From Lepidostoma basale (taxonomy: Eukaryota; Arthropoda; Insecta; Trichoptera; Lepidostomatidae), in assembly GCA_022606425.2 (NCBI GenBank), contig JAHDVF020000668.1:248001-312000 (forward strand): 64,000 bases of DNA, given 5' to 3'. This document shows, in pieces, positions 39,541 to 50,354 of the stretch (its first letter is position 1; each line of letters opens with the position of its first letter). The notes beneath the pieces are model-generated. The model was not told where the DNA came from and made no database searches. It was given only the letters and a program-made list of their open reading frames with translations. A program made the position numbers and the translations under genes.

Positions 39541-39940
39541 ATTAATAAAATATTTTTATTGTATAATAACAATGAATACATTATTCTATTGATTCCGATC
39601 GGCTTACTTCCCATGGGGTGTGGAGTGGTAATGGTATGCAAAAGATTACCATTTATAACGTACAAAATAACGCAGTAAAATAGTTAATTGGAATTGAAAC
39701 CTTTTATGTCGGCTAAATCAAGCGGATTATGGTCGCAATAATCGGAATCTCTAACAGCGCGTCGAGTGCCTTCAGTGATAAGGCCGCCATCCGCGATAAG
39801 GTAATTGCTGAATGCATGACTCAAGAGCCGGTACTTGCACCGGCGTAAGCTGGAAAGTGTGAACCCACCATTGTTACAATGTAGTGATTATCTATGAAAC
39901 TCTTAGTGACTTGCAAACAATTTAAGTTAATATTTATATT
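39541..39940. other. Unique stretch with GC-richer island
   Basis: 39590-39860 is unique and GC-richer than its flanks, with no coding frame. Candidate conserved non-coding DNA. Confidence 0.35.
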
Positions 39941-39944
39941 CAGT

Positions 39945-40115
39945 TAAATACCGGACATCTCCACAGAGTAATATTAATAATGGCAATATCGTTAGCATAT
40001 ATGAACATTTTAGTGAGGAGGTCAACAGGTTGATCATTATTACATGAATATCAAATAAGATAGGTCCAAGTATACTTCCTTGTGGTTGCCCGTTATTTTA
40101 ATTGAACAATTTACT
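39945..40115 (-). pseudogene. CR1-like RT fragment (motif 4)
   Basis: The minus strand reads GQPQGSILGPILFDIHV, the conserved RT block preceding the catalytic YADD, then frame-broken remnants of DLLTSS..MYANDIAI. It is a small isolated piece. Confidence 0.75.
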
Positions 40116-40339
40116 ATTTTTTTAATTAAATTAGGGAAAAATCGCTAGCAGAATACAAAAAGGAAATATATAGAATGATTCAAGGTATCCGCTATATAAC
40201 CACGAATACCCACTTCAAGACTTCAATCAAGGAAAGGTGTTTTAAACTACACTTAACTGCAACGGTGTCCTGAAGATGAGAGATTGATATCTCAATTCGC
40301 GAATTGAGGGAAAACGTGGATGATTAACATGTGAGTTTA

Positions 40340-41062
40340 CATTTATAGTCACCATGCATGATTTGAGACACCGTGTACTGATCCAAAAAGGTATCAGACA
40401 AGGAGACACTTTTTCTCCAAAACTGTTTACCAATATCTTGGAAGACATGTTTAAGACACTGGACTGGACGAACCATGGATTAAACATAATCAGAGAATAT
40501 TTGTCTCACTTGAAATTCACTGATGACATAATTCTATTGTTGGAGTCTCCCGATCAACTCCAAGAAATGCTGGAAGCTATAAATGAATCATCTAAAAAAA
40601 TTGGCCTTAAAATGAATATGACAAAAACAAAAATATTGACTAACACACAGAGTGAAGACATTAAAATCCATAGTAAAAATGTAGAAATGGTAGATGAATA
40701 TGTGTATCTTGGTCATATATTGGCTTTTGGAAAAGGGGATCAAGTCAAGGAGATTGATAGAAGAATACAGCTCAGTGTTCTGCATTCAGAAAGCTGGGCA
40801 ACATCTTCAAGTCGGACATGCCACAAAATTTAAAAACAAAAATGTTGGACCAGTGTGTGTTACCTATGGATGCGAGACATGGACGTTAACTAAAGAAGCA
40901 ATGCACAAAATCAAAGTTGCACAACGGGCCATGGAAAGATGTTGGGTATTTCGCTTTGAGACCACATACCCAACGTAGAGATTAGAAGACGCTCCAGGGT
41001 CACCGATGTAGGGATACGCATTGCGAGGATGAAGTGGCAGTGCGGTGTTCATGTGTGTCAAA
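40340..41062 (+). pseudogene. RTE-like reverse transcriptase fragment
   Basis: The 159-codon frame has KGIRQGDTFSPKLFTNILED, LKFTDDIILLLESPDQLQEM (catalytic box FTDD, usually FADD), IGLKMNMTKTKIL and VEMVDEYVYLGHILAFG. After a shift, YGCETWTLTKEAMHKIKVAQ and RAMERCWVF follow. The endonuclease is missing. Same element type as 32760 and 62850. Confidence 0.88.
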
Positions 41063-41064
41063 AT

Positions 41065-41330
41065 AATGTTATTAATATGAATGAAAACTTCTGTTTTATA
41101 GGAGTTTTATTATATTTTAAAAGGAATGACATGTTTCGCCCTTCTGAGACATTATCAAATGACACAACTGTCACAAAAGATATTTGATAATGCCTTAAAT
41201 TGGATAATCATGTACTTCCATTTAAAATATAATAAAACTCCTAGAAGACTGACGTTTTCATTCAAATAAATTATTTAATATGGAGTTTTACACCATTTTT
41301 CAAGAAACAATAAATAAATACAATAGACAA
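41065..41330. mobile_element. Family B head-to-head ribozyme-repeat palindrome
   Basis: The left minus copy has UUGAUAA, U, GUCU-stem, GGGC, GAAA, ACAUGU, C (about 41128-41160). The right plus copy starts TTTGATAATGCC at 41184 but its GAAA segment is changed to GATAATCATGTAC. Bodies are inverted, ending in the TTCAAGAAACAATAAATA block. Confidence 0.72.
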
Positions 41331-41334
41331 TAGT

Positions 41335-42119
41335 TCTGATTTTAAAAATTTGGTTTGGTTCATGTGGTGCTCCCGTGAATTTGGCGAAATTACGTGTATA
41401 AGTGAATTGTTTTGGTCAATTTGATTGTTGCCGCACTTTATAATAGTTAATTGTGAGACGTAATACGTTTGTACTGTTTTGATGTCAAAATTATACAAGT
41501 TTTTTCGTTTATATAAAGAATTTTGACAGGTGTAAAAATAAAATTTTCATTTGTTCCAATGACAATTTGAATAATTTCTTCAATATTCTTTTAAAGTTCT
41601 TGCTGGTGTTGGTTGGTTTTAAGTGCCTAATTACTGCCAAATAAAAAAGTGGATACGTGGAACATTAATTCAATCATATAACAGCTAATTTAAAAAACGG
41701 TGGATACGTGTAACATAAATTAAATAAACACAAAAGTCCGGATCGTCCATGTCAACATGTGCAACATCGGAAAAACATTATGTGCTAAATTTAAAAAACG
41801 GTGGATTCGTGGAACATAAATTAAATAGACAAATGTGCACCATCTAAAAATAACATTTTGTATTAAATTATTTTTATTTTGTTATTTTATTTTATATCAT
41901 TGTATTTTATATTATTTGTTTTAGATTTATTTTGTGGATGTTGGAAGATCGAAGTGTGCGCGGGAGATGCCTATTGGTGGCGATGAGGTTCGCAACCCAT
42001 CACACCGCGTCTCCCGCGGGGCGAAAAGAGAAGGATGGAGTGCCGCATCGGTTAAAGTGTGACAGTCCATTCTTTCTGCCTACCCTTTCGGGGAGACGGC
42101 GTGATGGTTAGTTAGTTAG
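41335..42119 (+). repeat. ~700-bp interspersed repeat, copy 2, ending in RTE-like 3' tail
   Basis: Collinear with 355-1015, with an internal expansion near 41640-41830 where TTAAAAAACGGTGGAT blocks recur. It ends CCCTTTCGGGGAGACGGCGT and GTTAGTTAGTT. No coding frame of note. Confidence 0.65.
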
Positions 42120-42724
42120 TTTATAAATAAATATTATTTGATTTCAAAATTAAAACACTGTGTTTTCCACATGATATTATTTACTTCTACGAGATTATTG
42201 TAATGATACCACAGTGATGCGAGGCGGCATAGCTCCTCCCTTCCATCATTGAGGTCCTTGCAAGACAGACAGTCAGGGTCCGTAATGACCATTAGATTAT
42301 GGGCGGCTGCGGTCACCCTCGAGCCGAGGGCAGGGGCGGGCCGGCGGCGGGCTGCCCAAAGCGAACGATTTCGACCCTTAAATGGCGCCAAAAGGACCGT
42401 TCTGATTTTAAATCTAGAGGTGTTGGGCGGTTTCGAAAATCGAATATGATTTATAGTATGTTTAACAATAGCTTATTACGGTCAAGCGTCGAAAAACGTT
42501 TATATAGAAAAGGGGTTCCAATTTTTCACCGTTTTAAAACAATTTCATGGAAAATCGTTTTGATCGTAATCGCCATTAGTGGAATCGATTTGCATATATA
42601 AGTTCATAGTCCTTTTCTCCTTCAAGTGTCATTTTGGCTCAATATTCCATGGGCATTTTTGAATCAGTTGAACTCGCTTTTAGAGAATTTTATTTAAATT
42701 ATTATTGCTTATCAACCATTTATC
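42120..42724. other. Unique stretch with strongly GC-rich island
   Basis: 42190-42430 is one of the most GC-rich parts of the window (for example GGGCGGGCCGGCGGCGGGC). Overlapping frames of 66-100 codons exist on the plus strand, but I recognise no domain. It may be a CpG-like regulatory or exon-proximal region. Confidence 0.35.
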
Positions 42725-43190
42725 ATTACTTATGTATGGAAGTAAAGCATGAAACTGACAACATAAGTATGAAATGCAATAGAAATGAGATTTCTTAGAC
42801 GAATGTGTGGAAAATCTGTGTATGATGGAGTGTCGAATGAAAATATAAATTATTGCAGTCCGAATGAATGTGTGAGGAATTAAATTATGAAAGGATCATT
42901 AAGATGGTATGGACACATGTAAAAAAACAATGAATAAATAATGGTAAAGAAAATATTTGTAAACGACGTAAACGGACTAGTAATAGAAGAAGACAGAGGA
43001 AAACGTGGCGCGAACAAATCAATAAAATATGAAATGTGGACCACGTAAGGAGACGGAGAAATCGACCTTCGTGCATGACACGATATATGAATGTTGAGAA
43101 ATCGAGAGAAGTATGTTAGGAAAGAACATTTAGGCTGTTCATTATTTCCGCCTGCACCTTTGGGGAGACAGCGTGATGGTTACTTAACTT
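42725..43190 (+). pseudogene. RTE-like LINE, decayed
   Basis: Remnants LMYGSKA, NAIEMRFLRRMCGKSVYD, MKGSLRWYGHM, VNGLVIEEDRGKRGAN-side frames and the end CTTTGGGGAGACAGCGTGAT. There are many stops. Confidence 0.75.
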
Positions 43191-43640
43191 AATTATTACT
43201 TATAATCATTTGATTATTACTTATAATCGTAAGTAATCGTAACAAAACATATTTTTATATGTTTTGTTATGATTACTTTTTCTAACACATCTGCCTATTG
43301 CTGAGGATTTTGCTGATCGAAGCGTAGATTGCCGCAAGTTCAGATATATAGACTGGTACCATTTTGCGAAGCGCTTTAAAAATTACTTAAACCAATGAAA
43401 TAAAAAATAAAAAAACAGTCGTAATATCAGATGCAGCGTTCATATTTAGATTTAAAACCCAACCTTATACGCCCTTGAGGTGATTACATCACAAAAACGG
43501 CGCTTTAAATGTTAGCATGTTATTATTATATTGAATTGAATAATAGTCACATGAAATGGTACCTAAATAAACAATTCAGTGATATGTAAAGATGTATGTC
43601 GTATGAATTGAATACCTATGTAAATATTATTAAAAAGAAT
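43191..43640. other. AT-rich stretch with an L2-like tail at 43430-43530
   Basis: 43430-43530 (plus) matches 60920-61035: GCAGCGTTCATATTTAGATT, CGCCCTTGAGGTGATTACAT, CACAAAAACGGCGCTT and a TTA tail, defining L2-like subfamily 3. Nothing else is recognised. Confidence 0.6.
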
Positions 43641-44045
43641 AAGAAGGCCGCCTTTGGAATTCGCTGCGCTGAACCGCAAAGGCGGTCCGCCGAAACGGAC
43701 CGCGATATTTTTCAAGAATTTAAATATCGAACGTTCGAACGGTTCCTGTCAATCTTCTTTCCCGCCTCCTGTTTCCCGCCATGGCGGATGGCGGTTCGTC
43801 TCTGCCAAATTTACATTCCGAAATGCTTTCGTTAACCCGAAATTCCTAATTTAAACATTAACTCTGAAAATAACTATATATTTATTTATATTTTATTTAA
43901 TTAATACGGCCCTATCGCTGGAAAAGTTCTTTTAGATAACGATCATTCATCGAATTTTAAATAGCATTTATTGGATTACGAACCATCAATGATGATGAAA
44001 AACTCAATATTGAACATATTTTTTTAGTGAATAAAACCTTTTTCT
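43641..44045. other. GC-richer unique island then AT-rich DNA
   Basis: 43645-43830 is GC-rich and includes the inverted repeat GCGGTCC/GGACCGC (43681-43702). Open frames of 66-79 codons overlap in two plus frames; no domain is recognised. Confidence 0.3.
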
Positions 44046-44115
44046 TTTCTTATTTTTTCGTTTTTGAGTTTATTTTTTTCGACAAATTTCGAAGATTTTA
44101 TACTTTCATCATTGG
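44046..44115 (-). repeat. Family C repeat, decayed
   Basis: The minus strand reads CCAAUGAUGAAAG, UCUUCGAAAUUUGUCG and the body AAAATAAACTCAAAAACG. Stem II is weakened. Confidence 0.5.
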
Positions 44116-44299
44116 TTGGTTTCCTGTGATAAAGGTATTAAACAGTGTTTAATTCACCAAAAAAATCTGCGTTATGTAATTCCACAGTACCAAAACTTTA
44201 AGTTCATCAAAAAAATTTGAACAATAGAAAAAAATATAATAAATTGATGGTTGTGGTTTTTATATTGTAAAACTCCATTATATAAATATATCAACTGAA

Positions 44300-44775
44300 A
44301 CAAAGATGGCAGTGCACAATGGAGTTCTAGTGCCGACCCAGTTAAGTTAAGCTTGGAGTTGGCAGAAGAATGATGAAAGTAGGATAAATACCGTAGAAAT
44401 TAAGTCACTAAGAAGAATTTGCGGAAAAACAAAGAACGATAAAATATCTAATGATGGAGTAAGAAAAGAATGTAAGGCAGATGAATGCACTCAATTAAAA
44501 TTGTGAAAGGGTCGCTAAGATGGTTAGGATATATGAAACGAATCAATGAGGGAAAAATGGTTAATAAAACAAGTACATAGTAAGACTGAAAAAAGAAGTT
44601 GAGGAGGACCAAGGATGACATGACCAAATTAATCAATTACTGAAAGGCGGCCAAGTAGGAATAATCAACGAGCGTGAATATCACGATGTGTAAATGTAGA
44701 AGAGGCGTTAGAGTTATGCCAGGATAGAACAGTGTGACGGTCCATCCTCGGAATGGTTAGTTAGTTAATTAGTTT
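44300..44775 (+). pseudogene. RTE-like LINE, decayed
   Basis: Remnants TKMAVHNGVLVPT, SWSWQKNDESRINTVEIKSL, RRICGKTKNDKISNDGVRKE, KGSLRWLGYMKRINEGKMV and ending near TGGTTAGTTAGTTAATTAG. Several stops and shifts. Confidence 0.78.
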
Positions 44776-44937
44776 ATATAAAGACGATTATTTATTGGTT
44801 TTACACAGATTTTTATTTATTGTATATACAAATAGTATTTATAAACTGTTAAATTATAAAACTCTGTTTTTATGTATCACAATTTTATTTTTATTTTTCG
44901 CGACAGCTATTTCGTTAACCTATATTGAAATCAGGTT

Positions 44938-45480
44938 CAAAAGAAATTCTTGAGAGCCCTCTACATGAGAGAATACGGGGTATATCCTTGGCTCTATCCA
45001 ACGGCATTTCTCTTGGGTATGCTGGGGTATAACTCCCTCGAACTAAGGAGGGAAGGATTACTAACATCACATTTTTACAAACTGATTCGGGGCTCTATTG
45101 AGAACCCCTATGTTCAGGAGCAAATAGGTCTTTTTGTTCCTGATAACTACCTGCGACAGCGCCGACATCAATTGTTCTTTACTCCGTCACGCAGAACCAA
45201 CGTGCCTTTGGTGATGCCAGTAGGAAGAGCAATTCGGACGCTGAATCTAATCATCTCGGATTTGGACATTTTCAGTGTCAGTGAGGCAGTATTCATAAAA
45301 AAAATATTGCAAACTCTGGAAAGAGTACTGCCTCACTGACGTCGACATATTTGGTTTCCTTCTGATATGTATGATTTTTTTGGTCTCATGTTGTTTTATT
45401 TTTTTATCTTTATAATACCGTTTTGTGTCCAAATGAGTCGCCTTAATGTTTTATCGTTTGTTATGTCTCATTTGTAAATG
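44938..45480 (+). pseudogene. CR1-like LINE C-terminal region
   Basis: A 129-codon frame reads MREYGVYPWLYPTAFLLGML, YNSLELRREG, LIRGSIENPYVQEQIGLFV, DNYLRQRRHQLFF, RTNVPLVMPVGRAIRTLNLI and SDLDIFSVSEA. This is the best C-terminus of the family here. An exact 15-bp inverted repeat (45277-45291 and 45326-45340) sits at the end of the coding part. The 3' UTR ends with (AAAT)n near 45481-45500. Confidence 0.88.
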
Positions 45481-45609
45481 TATAAATAAATAAATAAATA
45501 ATATATCAACAGTTAAATTTCATAGGAACAAATACACATAAAGATTCGAAAAATCACGAATTTTAACAGTTGATAAATTATTGTAACACTTGATGATGTC
45601 AACAGAGGT

Positions 45610-45797
45610 CATTTATTGTTTCGCGAACAAAGATATAAAACTCCATATTAAATAATTAATACGAATGAAAACGTCAGTTTTCTAGAAGTCTTATTATATT
45701 TTATGGGATTGACATGCCTTAGAAGGGCGAAACATGTCATTCCCATAAAATATAATCAAACTTCTAGAAAACTGACGTTTTCATTCGTATTAATTAT
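45610..45797. mobile_element. Family B palindrome inserted with 11-bp target duplication
   Basis: 188 bp, flanked by TCAACAGAGGT at 45599-45609 and 45798-45808. Arms are inverted copies (ATTAATACGAATGAAAACGT on the left) meeting at GACATGCCTTAGAAGGGCGA. Only the right copy retains GCCUU/AGGGC, GAAA, ACAUGU, C; the core UUGAUAA is deleted at the junction. Confidence 0.85.
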
Positions 45798-45884
45798 TCA
45801 ACAGAGGTTAACGAAACAGCTGTATCGAAAAATAAAATAAAATTGGGATAAATAAAAACAGAGTTATTACACTTAACCAAAAGA

Positions 45885-46195
45885 TCAATAAGATGGTTTG
45901 GACATATGGAATGAATGAATGAAGAAAGAATGGTAAAAAAATTATATGTTAACGATGTAAATGGAACCAGAAATAGAGGAAGACCGAGGAAAACGTGGCA
46001 CGATCAAATAAATCAAATATTGAATGTCGGCCATGTGAGGAGTCAGAGAAATCGACGCACGTGCATGACACGATGTATGAATTTTGAGGAAGCGAGTGAA
46101 ATATGTCAGGAAAGAAAAGTGTGGCAGTCCATTCTTTCTGCCTACCCCTTCGGGGAGAAGGCGTGATGGTTAGTTAATTAGTTAGTTTGAGTTTT
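45885..46195 (+). mobile_element. RTE-like LINE 3' end
   Basis: The frame 45915-46166 encodes MNEERMVKKLYVNDVNGTRN, RGRPRKTWHDQINQILNVG, RTCMTRCMNFEEASEICQER and WQSILSAYPFGEKA. The tail is GTTAGTTAATTAGTTAG. It lies in the family A body, whose sequence resumes at GAGTTTTATAATTT. Confidence 0.85.
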
Positions 46196-46260
46196 ATAAT
46201 TTAACAATATATAATATTGAAGTATCATAGTGTTTCGGCCAAAACAATGGACTACCATAT

Positions 46261-46659
46261 ATAAATAGTAGATATAACATTTTTTTGTCTGAACTAATTT
46301 ATAGATCATTTATCATATAAAATGGTTTTAATACCTGCGTCGTCGTAATGTAAAATAGATTTAATATTTGAAATGATCTTCTGCCGCCCGCCTGTCAGCT
46401 ACTACGTTACAGATCACACAGCATAGCGACTATCACAAATGTCTCCGGAGGAAGCCGATCGGTCTCCCGGCATTGTATAATATACCGGCGTAGATCGGAG
46501 ATAAAATTGTAAGTGATCTGGTTTACGTCTTTGGAACGGACGTCTCGTCAGCGGGTAATTACTGCCGACGTCTGACAAACATACTCCAGACCCGAGAGAG
46601 CTGATCTCAATGTCAGGGCCAATGTTAACATAATTTATTAATTAACCGCCATGTTTCGA
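46261..46659. other. Unique stretch with GC-richer island
   Basis: 46370-46640 is unique and GC-richer, without coding frames. Candidate conserved non-coding DNA. Confidence 0.35.
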
Positions 46660-46790
46660 CTGAACATTCAACAACGTGAATATAATAATAATTAAATGAA
46701 GATCAAGACGTCCGTTCTCTAGCCGTAACTTTATTAAATTGCATTAAAGTGATATGTTTCGAATTGATGGGGTATTGTCAATTTTTTTTT
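46660..46790 (-). repeat. Family B repeat, decayed
   Basis: The minus strand reads UUGACAAU, weak stem, UUCGAAACAUAUC and the body AATTTAATAAAGTTACGGC. Related but diverged. Confidence 0.45.
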
Positions 46791-46894
46791 TTTATATTTA
46801 TAAAATATACATTACAAAACATGTATTCCCCATGAGTTACAATAAACTTATTTTGGGCCTTAAAACAATTACATTTATTATAATATGCAGAAGC

Positions 46895-47532
46895 TCATAT
46901 GAAAAATATACAAGAAGACTGCTGACTTGGAGACCGTGGACGGAAGTACAGGGCGACCGCAACTATGGTGGACCACTGCCCCCTTTACAAGAAAAAAATT
47001 TCTAACGCCCCCTCTCCCATAACAGTTGTGTTTCTTCTTCTTTCTAAATATTTTTCATTATTTCTATTCCGGTCCACTCCTCGACAAAGGCCTCCTCCAT
47101 TCACTTCCATGTCATTCTGTCTTGTGCAGACTGCACCCAGGTTATTCCGACGTGTCTGTTCAGATCATTCTTCCACCGTAGTTGCGGTCGCCCTGCACTT
47201 CTCTTTGCCGTCCACGGTCTCCAAGTAAGCATTCTTCTTGTCCATTTTTTATCTGAGCTTCTGGCTACGTGACCTGTCCATTGCCATTTCGGAAACATGG
47301 GTTACATCCTTAAAAACCGGAAAATACCGATCAATCTAAATCGAAATGTCTTTGTGTTCTGCCAGTTAGTACTTATGGTATTGAAATTGTAACATTGTCC
47401 AAACAAAGTGCCGAGAAACTACGGGTGACCCAAAGAGTCATGAAAAGAGCTATGTTAGGAATAAACCTAAGAGACAGAGTCAGAAACGATACGGTGAGGG
47501 AAAAAACAAAGGTCACTGACATAGTCCATTAA
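46895..47532. pseudogene. RTE-like LINE pieces with opposed orientation
   Basis: 46895-46985 (+) gives RRLLTWRPWTEVQGDRN. 47037-47283 (-) gives KWQWTGHVARSSDKKWTRRM, LTWRPWTAKRSAGRPQLRW and DLNRHVGITWVQSAQDR. 47284-47532 (+) gives the upstream part: GYILKNRK, then SAEKLRVTQRVMKRAMLGIN and LRDRVRNDTVREKTKVTDIV. Compared with the intact order at 49430-50010, the last two are one copy with an inverted 5' half. Confidence 0.8.
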
Positions 47533-48094
47533 GAATAATAATACAAATCATAATCACAGTCTTTAAAAACCATACTGCACTCGTAATAGCTTATTTCGAC
47601 CAAATCATTGTAATTAACCCTATATCTGTTCCTTCGAAAGAGATATTCATATGATAACATAATTATTTGTAAATTTAATACATTTATATATACCTACTAC
47701 AAATTTTGTTATATCTTTTCTTGTAACCTGTAAATAGACCAAATCTACCAATGATCAAACGCTTTTAAATTATTCAATTCGTCATAAAAGGGCCAGTGGA
47801 CATTTCCGCTTTGTAAAATTTCGATCCATTCGATTGTACTTTTTCCACCAAGTGCTTCCACAAATTAAAACACAACTCGTCCATCTTGGGCTGGACTGAA
47901 GTCCGATGCTCCAACACAGGCCGGCGGATGGAAGATTGACATCCGCGATACGAGAATGTATGTCTCACACATTCGGGCGAATACTTGAGCTTACTTTTGA
48001 CGAACACCAAAATCCTGTATTTTTTACGTAACTATGGTGTAATTGCTTTAGTTACTTTTTTGTTTTTGGACAGTTAATATTATATTTCTCAATA
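47533..48094. other. AT-rich stretch with a 78-codon minus frame
   Basis: The minus frame at 47774-48010 (MDELCFNLWKHLVEKVQ within it) is in DNA GC-richer than its flanks and matches no repeat seen here. I recognise no domain. It could be an exon or conserved non-coding DNA; evidence is too weak for a gene call. Confidence 0.25.
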
Positions 48095-48215
48095 TGGTGT
48101 TTAACGTCATTGTTCAAAAAACAATAAATTATAACATTTTGTATTTTTATAACATTTAATTTCACTTTTCACAGACATTTTTAGGCTGTGGCTTAACCTT
48201 TGTCGATGTACAAAT
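48095..48215 (-). repeat. Family G repeat, decayed
   Basis: Minus-strand body TGTGAAAAGTGAAATTAAAT and a lost GAAA (CTAAAAATGT) recall the copy at 29935. The motif is not intact. Confidence 0.45.
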
Positions 48216-48229
48216 TTAAAAAAAAAATT

Positions 48230-48540
48230 ACATCGAAAAATTCAATTACTGAAATACGTTGAAGGTCGGGAGAAACAGATGTCGTCGAAAGGATAGCTAA
48301 AATTAAATGGTCATTTGCGGGACATGTTGCAGATTGGTAGACGATAGATGGACCAGAAGGACGGTGGAGTGGAGACCCCGTAAATATAAAAAAAACAGAG
48401 GGAGACCCCCCATACGAAAGTCCGACGACATTCAAAAAATTTCTGAGGATTGGATGCGAAAGGCATAATACAGGAATACATGGAGAAGTATGGGGGAGGT
48501 CTATGTCCAACAGTGGACGACAACGGCTGTTAAAGTAAAT
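48230..48540 (+). pseudogene. RTE-like LINE 3' end
   Basis: Remnants RSGETDVVERIAKIKWSFAG, HVADW, RRTVEWRPRKYKKNRGRP-like frames and DIQKISEDWMRKA, ending GLCPTVDDNGC and a stop. Frames shift at least twice. Confidence 0.75.
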
Positions 48541-48799
48541 AAGTCAGTTTTGTAAATAAGTAACTTATTTTTTGGAGCTAGGAGATTCGCCTACTGCCAA
48601 CACCTCGTCAATGCTCTATTTTCCCATCAATGATCAGATGCAGCAATTCATATGTTTCTACCCTAAGCACATGACCTAAATATGACACCTTACGAGTTTT
48701 AATGTATGCCAACAATTTCCTATGAGCACTATATCAGATATTACACATATTTTTACTTTTAATTTGTTCAGCTTTTGTAGTAGGACTTGGCTACCAGCA

Positions 48800-49290
48800 A
48801 CATGTGATGTAATCACCTAAAGGGCGCATTAAGACATGTTTTAAACAAAAAATCTAAATGTGAACGCTGCATCTAATCTATCTAAACTTTAAATTTAGAT
48901 AGATTAGATGCAACAGATATAAGTCTTCTGCGATCGGTAGATTGACTGTGCCAAAACGCTGTCCAAGCACAAACTTTGGCGACCGAGCCTTCGCGGTAGC
49001 CGGCCATTCAGCCTGGAACAGTCTTCCAGCAGACCTTAAGTGCATTGAGAATCAATCAGAGTTTAGATCGAGACTCAAAACGCACCTTTTCAAATTATCA
49101 TTTCCTGACAGGAAGGGCTGATCGATTTCGTTGGGTGCAGCCCTCATACTAAATATGTTTATATATTTTTTTTATCATTATTATTATTATTATTATTATC
49201 TAGTTGATAAAACGGAGCATCTTCTACAGCGCCCTTGAGATGAGCAATTCATAAAAATGGCGCTTTATAAATTATCCAATTTATTATTAT
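48800..49290. pseudogene. L2-like LINE 3' ends, subfamilies 3 (-) and 2 (+)
   Basis: 48800-48900 (-) is the subfamily 3 tail (GATGTAATCACCTAAAGGGC on the plus strand). 48905-49290 (+) is subfamily 2: SSAIGRLTVPKRCPSTNFGD, RAFAVAGHSAWNSLPADLKC, SRLKTHLFKLSFPDRKG and the complete 3' UTR with TTA tail. Confidence 0.85.
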
Positions 49291-49429
49291 TATTAACAGT
49301 GTTTTTAATTGATATTTGCTCAACACCGGCACTTTCTATTTCGGTTTACTTAGAACGGGTCAATAAATTAAATTTTGATCTTCCTATTGCTCTAGAAATG
49401 GTTAACACCATATTTTAGGCACTTTATGG

Positions 49430-50010
49430 CGTTCTTATTCTTCTTCTTCCTCAGCCTATTCCCGTCCAGTCCTGGACAAAGGCCTTTTCCATTCGCTTCC
49501 ATGTCACTTAGTCTTGTGCAGACTGCATCCAAGTTATTCCGATGGGTCTGTTCAGATCATCCTTCCGCTGTAGTTGCGGTCGCCCTGCACTTCTCTTTGC
49601 CGTCCACGGTCTCCAAGTTAGCAGTCAGTTTTTGTCCATTTTTCATCTGCGCTTCTGACTACATGACCTTCCCATTGCCATTTTAGAGTCGCCACCCGGT
49701 GAATGATGTCAGTGACCTTTGTTTTTTCTCTCACCGTATCGTTTCTGACTCTGTCTCTTAGGCTTATTCCTAACATGGCTCTTTGGGTCACTCGTAGTCT
49801 CTCGCTATTTTGTTTGGACAATGTTACAGTTTCAAGACCAATACAGGCTTCATAGACTTTTATGTGTCAGGTTGATCGGTATTTTCCGGTTTTTAAGTAT
49901 GTAACCCATGTTTCCGAAAGCTGCCCAGCTTAATTGAATTCTTCTCTTGAGCTCTGCGGTTTGGTTATCTCGGTCCATTACCACGTTACGTATTTCCAAT
50001 TGTCGAGTCA
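49430..50010 (-). pseudogene. RTE-like LINE 3' region
   Basis: Minus-strand order: RDNQTAELKRRIQLSWAAFG, NMGYILKNRKIPINLT-type, SERLRVTQRAMLGISLRDRV, TDIIHRVATLKWQWEGHV, KWTKTDC, LTWRPWTAKRSAGRPQLQW-type and the 3' UTR with a GAAGAAGAA end near 49437. It is the reference order for 47037-47532. Confidence 0.85.
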
Positions 50011-50354
50011 CGAATGTTCGTCAAATTTTAGTTCGTGTTTGAGGGAGAGGCAGCCCATCGTGAGGCAGTCGTCCTGACGACCTCACAAATCATTCACCGG
50101 CCAATCAGCGATGTCCGTCGGAATGCAAATGGCGACAGATTTATAGTTGACGCATAATTACAGCGCTCTTTACGACGCGGAGAATGCGATCCGACATACG
50201 CTGCAATTGAGAACTAAGCACTCCGATCCGTATCTCCAGTCATTTAGCAAACAAAATGCTATCTATCGTTGTCACAGGCATTCCAAGTTGACTGTTAGCT
50301 TAAATCTAGCCGAGGAACTCATCTCATATGCATTTTGCTTACATTTATTTATTT
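50011..50354. other. Unique GC-richer island
   Basis: 50040-50340 has no repeat match or coding frame and is GC-richer than average. Candidate conserved non-coding DNA. Confidence 0.35.

Larger units (their letters stand above)
44840..46260. mobile_element. Family A palindrome carrying three later insertions
   Basis: A minus family A copy (44840-44937) and a plus copy (about 45505-45609, resuming at 45798-45855 and 46196-46250) face each other. Between and within them lie a CR1-like LINE (44938-45480), a family B repeat (45610-45797) and an RTE-like LINE (45860-46195). The plus motif is split by the family B insert: CUUGAUGAUGUCAAC at its 5' side, GUUAACGAAACAGCUGU at its 3' side. Confidence 0.75.

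Noticed and set aside
40240..40310. A tenth hammerhead family: CUGAAGA, U, GAGA/UCUC near 40272
   Set aside because: The segment after the stem is AAUUCGCG and has no GAAA, and no second copy was found in the window.
43681..43702. Transcription terminator-like hairpin GCGGTCC/GGACCGC
   Set aside because: Intrinsic terminators of this kind are bacterial; the host is eukaryotic and no transcript ends here by other evidence.
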